A model generated the notes under the pieces. The model did not search any database, was not told the DNA's origin, and saw only the letters and a program-made list of their open reading frames with translations. DNA of 5,942 bases, taken from positions 1 to 5,942 of the forward strand of contig CAMORY010000055.1 in NCBI GenBank assembly GCA_946624395.1, read 5' to 3'. Positions 1-5,942 of the stretch are shown in pieces (the stretch's first letter is position 1; each line of letters starts with the position of its first letter). Origin of the DNA: an uncultured Clostridia bacterium. GTDB taxonomy: Bacteria > Bacillota > Clostridia > Christensenellales > Borkfalkiaceae. A program made the position numbers and the translations under genes.

Positions 1-959
1 ATCCCTATACAGAAATTAACCATAGCCGCCAGCGTTTTGGAAATCAAAAACGGGGCGGTTTTTATTTTTGCCTTATTTAAGTACGCGATAGACTGCGCTA
101 TTACCGAAACCCCGCCGAACCCGCAAATCGCCGCGGCAACGGGCAGGGTAAACAGGGAAATTCCGCCGCCCGCCAGAATTTTAAGTCCGCGCGTACACTC
201 GAAAAGTCCGTTCGCGATACCGTTTGAAATAGCGGTGCTTTCGGTAAACAGTCCGAAAAAACCGCTTAAAATTTTCATAGCGCCAAGCCCTTCAAGCATT
301 TCCGTTAAAAGATAAAACACGGTGATTATGCCGCCGACCAAAAGCACCGAATTGACCGCGGAAAAAACCCCGTCAAACAGCACGTTATCAGAACCCGCAA
401 TGTTGAGCGGAGGGGTTTTTTGCGGTTTTTCCTTGCGCTTATAAAATGAAAAAATAAAACCTATTATAAACACGGAAATAATATGCGTTAAGTAAAGGCA
501 CAGACCGAAAAGCGGGTTGTTAAAAGTCAGATTGCCCACGCTTGCGATTAAAAACACGGGCGAAGAAGAAGAGCAAAGCGCTGCGGCGCGTTCACTTTCC
601 GCCGTGCCTATAAGGCTTGCGCGCTTTAAATCGGAAACGGTTTTCGCGCCGACGGGGTAGCCCGACATAAGACTTAAAAACAGCGCGTAGCCCGCCGCCC
701 CGTTTACGTTAAAAAGCCGTTCGGTAATAGGCGAAAGCGCTGCGGTTATTTTGCCCGTAATACGTAGCGCGGAAATAAACGAAGTTATCACAAGGTACGG
801 GAAAAGGGCGGGTAGCACCGCCGCCGCCCATAAGCGTATTCCGTCCATCACCGCGGCGTTATAGGTTCTGTCGTAAGACAGCAGTATCGCCGCAAAAAGC
901 AGAGATAACAGCGCGACGATTTCGGCAAAATTGCGTATTTTAAAGGTCAGTTTTGACAT
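1..959 (-). CDS. ylbJ: YlbJ-like sporulation integral membrane protein (3' end outside window)
   Basis: The reverse strand reads open from an ATG at 959-957 for 319 codons to the window edge, so the C-terminus is missing; Bacillus subtilis YlbJ is about 400 residues. The protein is strongly hydrophobic, with likely membrane segments near residues 11-29, 43-64, 89-104, 150-173, 203-221, 267-290 and 303-319. Family signatures are SGYPVGAK (99-106), a CSSSSPVF stretch (129-136), GLFECTRGL (251-259) and GFGGVSVIAQ (280-289); these fit the YlbJ branch of the nucleoside-recognition/Gate membrane proteins, related to SpmA and SpmB. In B. subtilis YlbJ is made in the mother cell and is needed for a normal spore; its substrate is unknown. 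A TAA six codons upstream (977-975) makes this ATG the first possible start, and it keeps the first membrane segment. No convincing Shine-Dalgarno precedes it. It is transcribed away from rarA. Family assignment is firm; a spore role in this organism is inference. Confidence 0.85.
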   Translation of the reverse strand, partial: MSKLTFKIRNFAEIVALLSLLFAAILLSYDRTYNAAVMDGIRLWAAAVLPALFPYLVITSFISALRITGKITAALSPITERLFNVNGAAGYALFLSLMSGYPVGAKTVSDLKRASLIGTAESERAAALCSSSSPVFLIASVGNLTFNNPLFGLCLYLTHIISVFIIGFIFSFYKRKEKPQKTPPLNIAGSDNVLFDGVFSAVNSVLLVGGIITVFYLLTEMLEGLGAMKILSGFFGLFTESTAISNGIANGLFECTRGLKILAGGGISLFTLPVAAAICGFGGVSVIAQSIAYLNKAKIKTAPFLISKTLAAMVNFCIG

Positions 960-973
960 AACGGTTAAAAGTT

Positions 974-1003
974 CTTATAATAACCTATTTCTACGCTTGA
1001 AAA
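974..1003 (-). promoter_or_regulatory. Weak candidate promoter for ylbJ-like gene
   Basis: On the reverse strand a TATAAG (979-974) resembles a -10 box, with TTTTCA (1003-998) 18 bp upstream as a poor -35. The implied transcription start near 967 would leave only about 8 nt before the ATG at 959. The match is modest in an AT-rich spacer. No sigma-E type pair was convincing, although the B. subtilis orthologue uses sigma-E. Treat as a suggestion only. Confidence 0.25.
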
Positions 1004-1025
1004 ATAATACCCGATATGTTAAAAT
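997..1025 (+). promoter_or_regulatory. Sigma-A-type extended -10 promoter of the rarA operon
   Basis: TTGAAA (997-1002) and TAAAAT (1020-1025) are separated by exactly 17 bp, each matching the housekeeping consensus at five of six positions. A TG dinucleotide at 1017-1018, one base before the -10 box, gives an extended -10 element. This is the best promoter in the window and lies directly upstream of rarA. With the usual 6-8 bp from the -10 box, transcription should start at about 1031-1033, essentially on the A of the rarA ATG at 1032. Assignment rests on consensus matching only. Confidence 0.65.
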
Positions 1026-1031
1026 ATCCCT

Positions 1032-2336
1032 ATGGATTTGTTTGATTTAAACAAAAACGCGGATAAAGGAGTTCCGCTTGCCGAAAGAATGCGCGCGAAT
1101 ACTCTCGCTGAATTTTTAGGGCAAGAACATATCGTATCTAAATCAGGGCTACTTTTTCGCGCCATAAAACTCGATAGGCTGGGCAGTTGCATTTTCTGGG
1201 GTCCCCCCGGGTGCGGCAAAACCACGCTTGCAAACGTTATCGCTAACAATACCGACGGAAACTTCGTTAAACTCAACGCCGTGTCCTGCGGGGTGGCGGA
1301 CGTAAAACGGGTGGTGGACAAAGCGCGCGAAGATTTGCGTATGTTCGGCAAAAAGACCTACCTTTTACTCGACGAGTGCCACCGTTTTAATAAGGCGCAG
1401 AGCGACAGCCTGTTGCCCGCCGTGGAACGCGGAGACGTGATTTTTATAGGTTCTACTACCGAAAATCCCTACGCGTCTATGACGCCCGCTATAGTTTCAC
1501 GTTGGCGCGTATTCGAACTAAAACGCCTGTCAGATGAGAATATTATCACCGCGCTTAAAAAAGCGCTTAAAGATAAGGAAAAAGGTTTAGGCAATATAAA
1601 TATAGTCGTCGACGACAACGCGCTTTCCCACATAGCGCGTACCGCCGCGGGAGATTTACGCGTAGCGTATAACGCGTTGGAACTTGCGGCGCTGACCACC
1701 GAAGCTAAAGACGGGGTGGTTCATATAACGCTTAAAGACGCGGAAGAGTCCATACAGCAAAAGGCTTTATCGTTCGACGAACAGATGTATTACGATATGC
1801 TTTCGGCGTTCTGTAAGAGTTTACGCGGTAGCGACGCGAACGCCGCGCTTTACTATATGCAACGGCTGGTTCAGGGCGGTTGCGACCCGCTTTTAATAAT
1901 CCGCAGGGTAATAGCGCACTCCGCGGAAGACGTAGGGATGGCAGACCCTAACGCGCTGGTGGTTGCGACAAGCGCTCTTCTTGCATACGAACGTATGGGG
2001 CTGCCCGAAGGGCTTTTGCCTATTTCGGAAGCGATAATCTACGTGTGCGAAGCGGAAAAATCCAACTCCGTGGTAATGGCTATGGACGCGGCGGCAAAGG
2101 ACGCTAAGGAAAATAAGGACGACAACGTTCCCCCGTGGGTGAAAAACGCCGTGTACGGAAGCGCGGACGATAAGGCGGCGGCGCGGCAGTACAAATATCC
2201 GCACGATTACGGCGGGTACGTTAAGCAGCAATATCTGCCCGACGGACTTAAAGACAGGGTATACTATGTTCCCAAAGACAACGGCTATGAAAAGACCGTT
2301 AAAGAAATAAGAAAAAGAAAAGGCAAGCAAAATTAA
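1032..2336 (+). CDS. rarA: Replication-associated recombination protein A (RarA/MgsA), AAA+ ATPase
   Basis: This 434-residue protein is full length for the RarA/Mgs1/WRNIP1 family of AAA+ ATPases, which resemble clamp-loader subunits and act in the cytoplasm on stalled replication forks and single-stranded DNA ends. Visible elements are the N-terminal PLAERMR motif (15-21), Walker A GPPGCGKTT (57-65, Lys63), Walker B LLLDEC (111-116, Asp114/Glu115) followed by the RarA-typical HRFNK, sensor 1 region STTENP (141-146), a likely arginine finger in SRWR (156-159), and a sensor 2-like GDLR (207-210). The C-terminal part carries the family's tetramerisation region, including RGSDANAALYY, AEDVGMADPNAL, EKSNSV and YKYPHDYGGYVKQQYLP. 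The start at 1032 is chosen because the next in-frame ATG (1089, Met20) would remove PLAER, and MDLF is a common clostridial RarA opening. No Shine-Dalgarno precedes it. It is the first gene of a tight operon with tex 10 bp downstream. Confidence 0.95.
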   Translation: MDLFDLNKNADKGVPLAERMRANTLAEFLGQEHIVSKSGLLFRAIKLDRLGSCIFWGPPGCGKTTLANVIANNTDGNFVKLNAVSCGVADVKRVVDKAREDLRMFGKKTYLLLDECHRFNKAQSDSLLPAVERGDVIFIGSTTENPYASMTPAIVSRWRVFELKRLSDENIITALKKALKDKEKGLGNINIVVDDNALSHIARTAAGDLRVAYNALELAALTTEAKDGVVHITLKDAEESIQQKALSFDEQMYYDMLSAFCKSLRGSDANAALYYMQRLVQGGCDPLLIIRRVIAHSAEDVGMADPNALVVATSALLAYERMGLPEGLLPISEAIIYVCEAEKSNSVVMAMDAAAKDAKENKDDNVPPWVKNAVYGSADDKAAARQYKYPHDYGGYVKQQYLPDGLKDRVYYVPKDNGYEKTVKEIRKRKGKQN

Positions 2337-2341
2337 AGGTG
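2335..2341 (+). promoter_or_regulatory. Ribosome binding site of tex, overlapping the rarA stop codon
   Basis: AAAGGTG lies 5 nt before the tex ATG and shares its first two bases with the rarA TAA (2334-2336). It is a fair partial match to the anti-Shine-Dalgarno complement. The overlap suggests ribosomes finishing rarA could help initiate tex. Confidence 0.55.
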
Positions 2342-2346
2342 CAAAA

Positions 2347-4629
2347 ATGGACTACTCGTTAAAACTATCCAAAGAATTTTCCTTAAAAGAAGAATACGCG
2401 AAAAACATAATTACGCTTATCGACGAAGGCAACACTATTCCGTTTATAGCGCGCTACCGCAAGGAAATGCACGGTTCGACCGACGACCAGGTGCTTCGCG
2501 AGTTTGAAACGCGGCTTAAATATCTTCGCAATCTCGACAAGAGAAAACAGGAAGTTGCGGACGCTATCACCGAACAGGGCAAAATGACCGACGAAATAGC
2601 GCTGGCGCTTGCCACGGCTGAAACTATGACCGAAGTCGAAGATATTTACCGCCCCTTTAAGCAAAAGCGCAAAACGCGCGCTTCTGTCGCGATTGAAAAG
2701 GGCTTATCGCCGCTTGCAGATATTATCGAAGCGCAAAACCCCGAAGTCGTTCCCGAAGAAGTCGCTAAAGAGCATATAAGCGAAGAAAAGGGCGTTTTAA
2801 CGGTAAAAGACGCGATAAGCGGCGCTTCGGATATTATAGCGGAACGGGTTTCGGATAACGCCGAACTGCGTAAGACTTTGCGCGTAAAAATTGCGGAAAC
2901 GGGCGAGATTGCCTGTAAACTTTTGGAAAACGAAAAGTCCAAAACCTACGATATGTACGCGGACTACAGCGAAAAAATTTCCAAAATCCCGTCGCACAGA
3001 ATACTTGCCGTTAACCGCGGCGAAAAAGAAGAGTGCTTAAAGGTGGATATCGTCGTCGATACGGAAAATTTTATCGCGGCGGTGCAGTCGGTATTCGTTA
3101 AAAACAACAGTATGTCCGCGGAAATAGTAAAAGCCGCGGCGGCGGACGCTTTTGACAGGCTTATTTTTCCGTCCGTATCGCGCGAAGTGCGGAACGAAAT
3201 CACCGAACGGGCAAGCGAACAGGCGATAAAGATGTTTGAAGTGAACTTAAAGCCCCTTTTACTGCAACCGCCCTTAAAAGGCAGTATCATTTTGGGGCTT
3301 GACCCCGCGTACCGTACGGGCTGTAAACTTGCGGTAATAGACGATAAGGGCAACGTGCTTGCTACCGACAAGATTTTCCCCACCCCGCCGCAGAACAGAA
3401 TAGAAGAAGCGGAGAACAAGGTGCTTGCGCTTATAAAAAAGTATAACGTGAACGTTATTTCGATAGGCAACGGCACGGCGAGCAAGGAAAGCGAAATTTT
3501 CGTCGCAAACACGCTTAAAAAATGCAACCGCCCCGTGTCCTACGCGGTGGTGAACGAAGCGGGCGCGTCCGTTTACAGCGCAAGTAAACTCGGCGCGGAA
3601 GAATTCCCCGATTTCGACGTTACAGAGCGCAGCGCGGTGAGTATCGCAAGAAGGCTTCAGGACCCGCTTGCGGAACTTATTAAAATAGACGTTAAGTCAA
3701 TAGGCGTGGGACAGTACCAGCACGATATGCCCGAAACCCGTCTGGAAGAAGTTTTGGGCGGCGTGGTGGAAGACTGCGTCAACAGCGTGGGCGTGGATTT
3801 AAACACCGCTTCGGCAAGCCTTTTGTCCTACGTTGCGGGCTTAAACAGCGGGATTGCCAAGAATATAGTGGAATACAGAAAATCGTCGAAATTTATAAAG
3901 CGCGAAGATTTACTTAAAGTTAAAAAACTCGGTGAAAAAGCGTTCGAGCAGTGCGCGGGCTTTTTACGTATAACGGATGGGTTCGTGCTTGACAACACCG
4001 CCGTTCACCCCGAAGATTACGAAGCGGTAAAAACCCTGCTCGAAATCACGGGCTATACTTTGGACGACGTGGCGGCGGGCAAAATTTCCGATATTAAAGA
4101 CAGGGTGAATAAAGCGGGTGTTAAAGCCGTCGCCGACAAGTGCGGCGTGGGCGAACCGACTTTAAACGACATAATTGCGGAACTCTTAAAACCGGGGCGC
4201 GATATAAGGGATACTTTGCCGAAACCCGTTTTATACAGCGAACTATTAGACCTTTCCGACTTAAAAGAAGGTATGGAACTTAACGGCACGGTGAGAAACG
4301 TTATAGATTTCGGCGTGTTCGTGGATATCGGCGTGCATCAGGACGGGCTTGTGCACATTTCGCAGATTTCGGATAACTATATAAAACACCCGTCGGAAGT
4401 TTTAAAAGTCGGGGATATCGTTAAAGTCAAGGTGTTGGGCGTGGATAAGGAAAAGAAAAAGATTTCTTTAACGCTTAAAACTTCCGCACTCCCGCACGGG
4501 ATTTTAACGGGCGAAAACAAGACGGACAGGGAGCGCAAAGAAGGGCATAAAAACGCCGAAAAGAAAAAACAGCAAAACATTTCAAAAGACGATATGTTGG
4601 CGCTGTTATACAAGAAATTTGGTAGATAA
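2347..4629 (+). CDS. tex: Tex family RNA-binding transcription accessory protein
   Basis: This 760-residue protein has the full Tex architecture. The N-terminal helical Tex-like region contains IPFIARYRKE (31-40) and the YRPFKQKRKTR stretch (about residue 101 onward). A YqgF/RNase H-like domain starts at GLDPAYRTGCK (317-327) and runs past SIGNGTASKESE, and the conserved QYQHDM follows at 456-461. A helix-hairpin-helix region begins at LNTASASLL (485) and extends to about 550. A C-terminal S1 RNA-binding domain spans about 639-712 (DFGVFVDIGVHQDGLVHIS core). Tex homologues bind nucleic acid through S1, associate with transcription and are related to eukaryotic Spt6; the precise bacterial role varies by species and nuclease activity of the YqgF fold is not established. 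After S1 lies a Lys/Glu-rich linker and a short helical end (SKDDMLALLYKKFGR). It starts 10 bp after rarA and the next gene begins 25 bp after its stop, so co-transcription is likely. Confidence 0.96.
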   Translation: MDYSLKLSKEFSLKEEYAKNIITLIDEGNTIPFIARYRKEMHGSTDDQVLREFETRLKYLRNLDKRKQEVADAITEQGKMTDEIALALATAETMTEVEDIYRPFKQKRKTRASVAIEKGLSPLADIIEAQNPEVVPEEVAKEHISEEKGVLTVKDAISGASDIIAERVSDNAELRKTLRVKIAETGEIACKLLENEKSKTYDMYADYSEKISKIPSHRILAVNRGEKEECLKVDIVVDTENFIAAVQSVFVKNNSMSAEIVKAAAADAFDRLIFPSVSREVRNEITERASEQAIKMFEVNLKPLLLQPPLKGSIILGLDPAYRTGCKLAVIDDKGNVLATDKIFPTPPQNRIEEAENKVLALIKKYNVNVISIGNGTASKESEIFVANTLKKCNRPVSYAVVNEAGASVYSASKLGAEEFPDFDVTERSAVSIARRLQDPLAELIKIDVKSIGVGQYQHDMPETRLEEVLGGVVEDCVNSVGVDLNTASASLLSYVAGLNSGIAKNIVEYRKSSKFIKREDLLKVKKLGEKAFEQCAGFLRITDGFVLDNTAVHPEDYEAVKTLLEITGYTLDDVAAGKISDIKDRVNKAGVKAVADKCGVGEPTLNDIIAELLKPGRDIRDTLPKPVLYSELLDLSDLKEGMELNGTVRNVIDFGVFVDIGVHQDGLVHISQISDNYIKHPSEVLKVGDIVKVKVLGVDKEKKKISLTLKTSALPHGILTGENKTDRERKEGHKNAEKKKQQNISKDDMLALLYKKFGR

Positions 4630-4643
4630 ATAAACTTACATTT

Positions 4644-4647
4644 GGAG
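4644..4647 (+). promoter_or_regulatory. Ribosome binding site of the hydratase gene
   Basis: GGAG, within TTTGGAGAAA, sits 7 nt before the ATG at 4655 and fixes that start. It is the clearest Shine-Dalgarno in the window. The 25-bp gap after tex (4630-4654) has no hairpin or T-run that would separate the transcripts. Confidence 0.75.
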
Positions 4648-4654
4648 AAAAATT

Positions 4655-5942
4655 ATGATTAAACTCATTAACAGCGGCGTAATTTATTCGGGCGGAAAAC
4701 TCGTTAAAGTAAAATCTGCGCCAGAGGGCGGCAAAGAAAAAACTATTTCTTACAAAATTCTTTCCGCGCACAACACGTCGAAAGATAATGCAAAACTTAA
4801 AATCAAATTCGACGAAATCACTTCGCACGATATTACCTACGTCGGTATAATTCAGACGGCAAAGGCTTCGGGGCTAAATGAATTCCCGTTGCCGTACACG
4901 CTTACTAACTGCCACAACTCTCTCTGTGCGGTAGGCGGAACTATTAACGAAGACGACCACGTTTTCGGGCTTTCCGCGGCTAAAAAGTACGGCGGAACGT
5001 ACGTGCCGCCACACCTTGCGGTTATTCATCAGTTTATGCGTGAAGAACGTGCTTATTGCGGCGCTATGATTTTGGGTTCGGATTCCCACACCCGCTACGG
5101 CGCACTAGGCACTATGGCTGTGGGCGAAGGCGGCCCCGAACTCGTTAAACAGTTATTAAGCAGGACTTACGATATAGATTATCCCGAAATCGTGGCGGTA
5201 AGGCTAAAAGGCAAACTCCGTAAAGGCGTAGGTCCGCACGACGTGGCGTTAGCGCTCGTTGCCGCGACCTTTAAAAAGGGGTTTGTTAAAAATAAGGTTT
5301 TGGAATTTATCGGTAGCGGTATAGACGGGCTTTCGATGGATTACAGGCTTGGTATAGACGTTATGACAACCGAAACGACCTGCCTTTCTTCCGTATGGGA
5401 AACGGACGAAAAAACGCGCGCGTATTTAGCCGAACACGGTAGGGCGGAAGGCTATAAGCAATTATCGCCCGAAGACGGCGCGTATTACGACAGAGCGATA
5501 GAGATAAATCTTTCTAAAGTCGAACCGATGATAGCGCTGCCCTTCCACCCGTCCAACGCCTACACTATAAGAGACTTTTTATCCCGCCCCTTCGAACTTT
5601 TAAGAGAGTGCGAATTAGCGGGCAAAAAACTTTTACCCGAAGGCAAGGGCGAATTCCGTCTCACCGATAAGATAAAAGACGGCAAGGTGTACGTAGAACA
5701 GGGCGTTATAGCGGGCTGCGCGGGCGGCACTTACGAAAATATTGCCGAAGCGCAGAGTATTTTAGACGGCGCGGCTATAAACAACGCGGACTTTACGTTG
5801 AACGTATATCCCTCCAGCCAACCCGTATATAAAGGACTTATAGACGGCGGTTATATAGGTAAACTTATGGAAAGCGGCGCGGTAGTGAAAACGGCGTCCT
5901 GTGGTCCCTGTTTCGGCGCGGCCGACGTTCCGCAAACCAACG
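4655..5942 (+). CDS. Aconitase-superfamily hydratase, YbhJ-like (3' end outside window)
   Basis: The frame is open from ATG 4655 for 429 codons to the window edge. It belongs to the aconitase/isopropylmalate isomerase superfamily of [4Fe-4S] (de)hydratases. The three expected cluster cysteines are present: Cys355 in IAGCAGGTYENI, and Cys416/Cys419 in SCGPCFGAADVP. The active-site type motif GSDSHTRYGALG begins at residue 141 (Asp143, Ser144, His145), and TNCHNSLCAVGGTINEDDH and YVPPHLAVIHQ precede it. These segments match from memory the clostridial proteins annotated simply as 'hydratase' and Escherichia coli YbhJ, rather than TCA-cycle aconitase AcnA/AcnB or LeuC. Family members run to roughly 720-760 residues, so the swivel domain should follow beyond the window. 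The substrate is not known to me and neighbours rarA and tex give no metabolic clue. An iron-sulfur hydro-lyase in the cytoplasm is well supported; citrate or isocitrate as substrate is not. Confidence 0.88.
   Translation, partial: MIKLINSGVIYSGGKLVKVKSAPEGGKEKTISYKILSAHNTSKDNAKLKIKFDEITSHDITYVGIIQTAKASGLNEFPLPYTLTNCHNSLCAVGGTINEDDHVFGLSAAKKYGGTYVPPHLAVIHQFMREERAYCGAMILGSDSHTRYGALGTMAVGEGGPELVKQLLSRTYDIDYPEIVAVRLKGKLRKGVGPHDVALALVAATFKKGFVKNKVLEFIGSGIDGLSMDYRLGIDVMTTETTCLSSVWETDEKTRAYLAEHGRAEGYKQLSPEDGAYYDRAIEINLSKVEPMIALPFHPSNAYTIRDFLSRPFELLRECELAGKKLLPEGKGEFRLTDKIKDGKVYVEQGVIAGCAGGTYENIAEAQSILDGAAINNADFTLNVYPSSQPVYKGLIDGGYIGKLMESGAVVKTASCGPCFGAADVPQTN

Noticed and set aside
37..315. A 92-codon plus-strand open frame
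   Set aside because: It is antisense to the YlbJ-like gene, whose conserved motifs clearly mark the coding strand; no ribosome binding site or recognisable protein.
1004..1027. A sigma-E-like promoter for the ylbJ-like gene, using ATATT (1027-1023) and GGTATTAT (1011-1004) on the minus strand
   Set aside because: The two elements are only about 11 bp apart instead of about 14, and the -10 part matches CATACAAT at only about half its positions.
1065..1089. AAAGGAG at 1065-1071 as the true rarA ribosome binding site, with ATG 1089 as start
   Set aside because: The spacing to the only in-frame start is 17 nt, too long, and starting at Met20 would delete the conserved PLAER part of the RarA N-terminus. 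The motif is best read as coding sequence (Asp-Lys-Gly-Val).
2964..3527. A 187-codon open frame on the minus strand inside tex
   Set aside because: It lies wholly opposite the S1/YqgF-bearing tex frame, is low-complexity Ser/Phe/Leu-rich as expected of a reverse-complement shadow, and shows no family motif.
4630..4654. A terminator between tex and the hydratase gene
   Set aside because: The 25 bp contain no GC-rich stem or T-run and are occupied by the hydratase ribosome binding site.
4475..4828. A 117-codon minus-strand frame spanning the tex end and hydratase start
   Set aside because: It overlaps two well-supported genes on the other strand and its translation resembles no protein I recognise.
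4655..5942. LeuC or TCA-cycle aconitase as the identity of the last gene
   Set aside because: The sequence around the DSH motif, the TNCHNSLC segment and the SCGPCFGAADVP cysteine motif resemble the YbhJ/'hydratase' group rather than LeuC or AcnA/AcnB, so no specific symbol was assigned.

Overview
The window comes from a bacterial chromosome, most likely an uncultured Bacillota of class Clostridia. Three of the four genes read like clostridial homologues: a YlbJ-type sporulation membrane protein, a RarA that opens with MDLF, and an aconitase-like 'hydratase' closely resembling those of gut Clostridia. Base composition is near half GC with a uniform codon style (many GCG, CTT, TTA, AAA and ATA codons) across all four genes, so nothing looks recently acquired. 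I see no mobile element, CRISPR array, tRNA or rRNA.

Layout: positions 1-959 hold the first 319 codons of a ylbJ-like gene on the minus strand, running off the left edge. Positions 960-1031 form a 72-bp divergent promoter region. Three plus-strand genes follow: rarA (1032-2336), tex (2347-4629) and an aconitase-superfamily hydratase (4655 to beyond 5942, open at the right edge). The gaps between them are only 10 and 25 bp and contain no terminator-like hairpin, so they probably form one operon. No stretch of more than 300 bases lacks a gene.

Functionally the operon is mixed. RarA is an AAA+ ATPase acting at stalled replication forks, Tex is an RNA-binding S1/YqgF protein linked to transcription, and the hydratase is a [4Fe-4S] lyase-type enzyme of unknown substrate. 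I do not see an undescribed defence or mobile system here. The most interesting signal is at the start of the operon: a near-consensus extended -10 promoter places the predicted transcription start at or within a few bases of the rarA ATG, which has no Shine-Dalgarno sequence. The two downstream genes have recognisable ribosome binding sites. This points to a leaderless rarA message.
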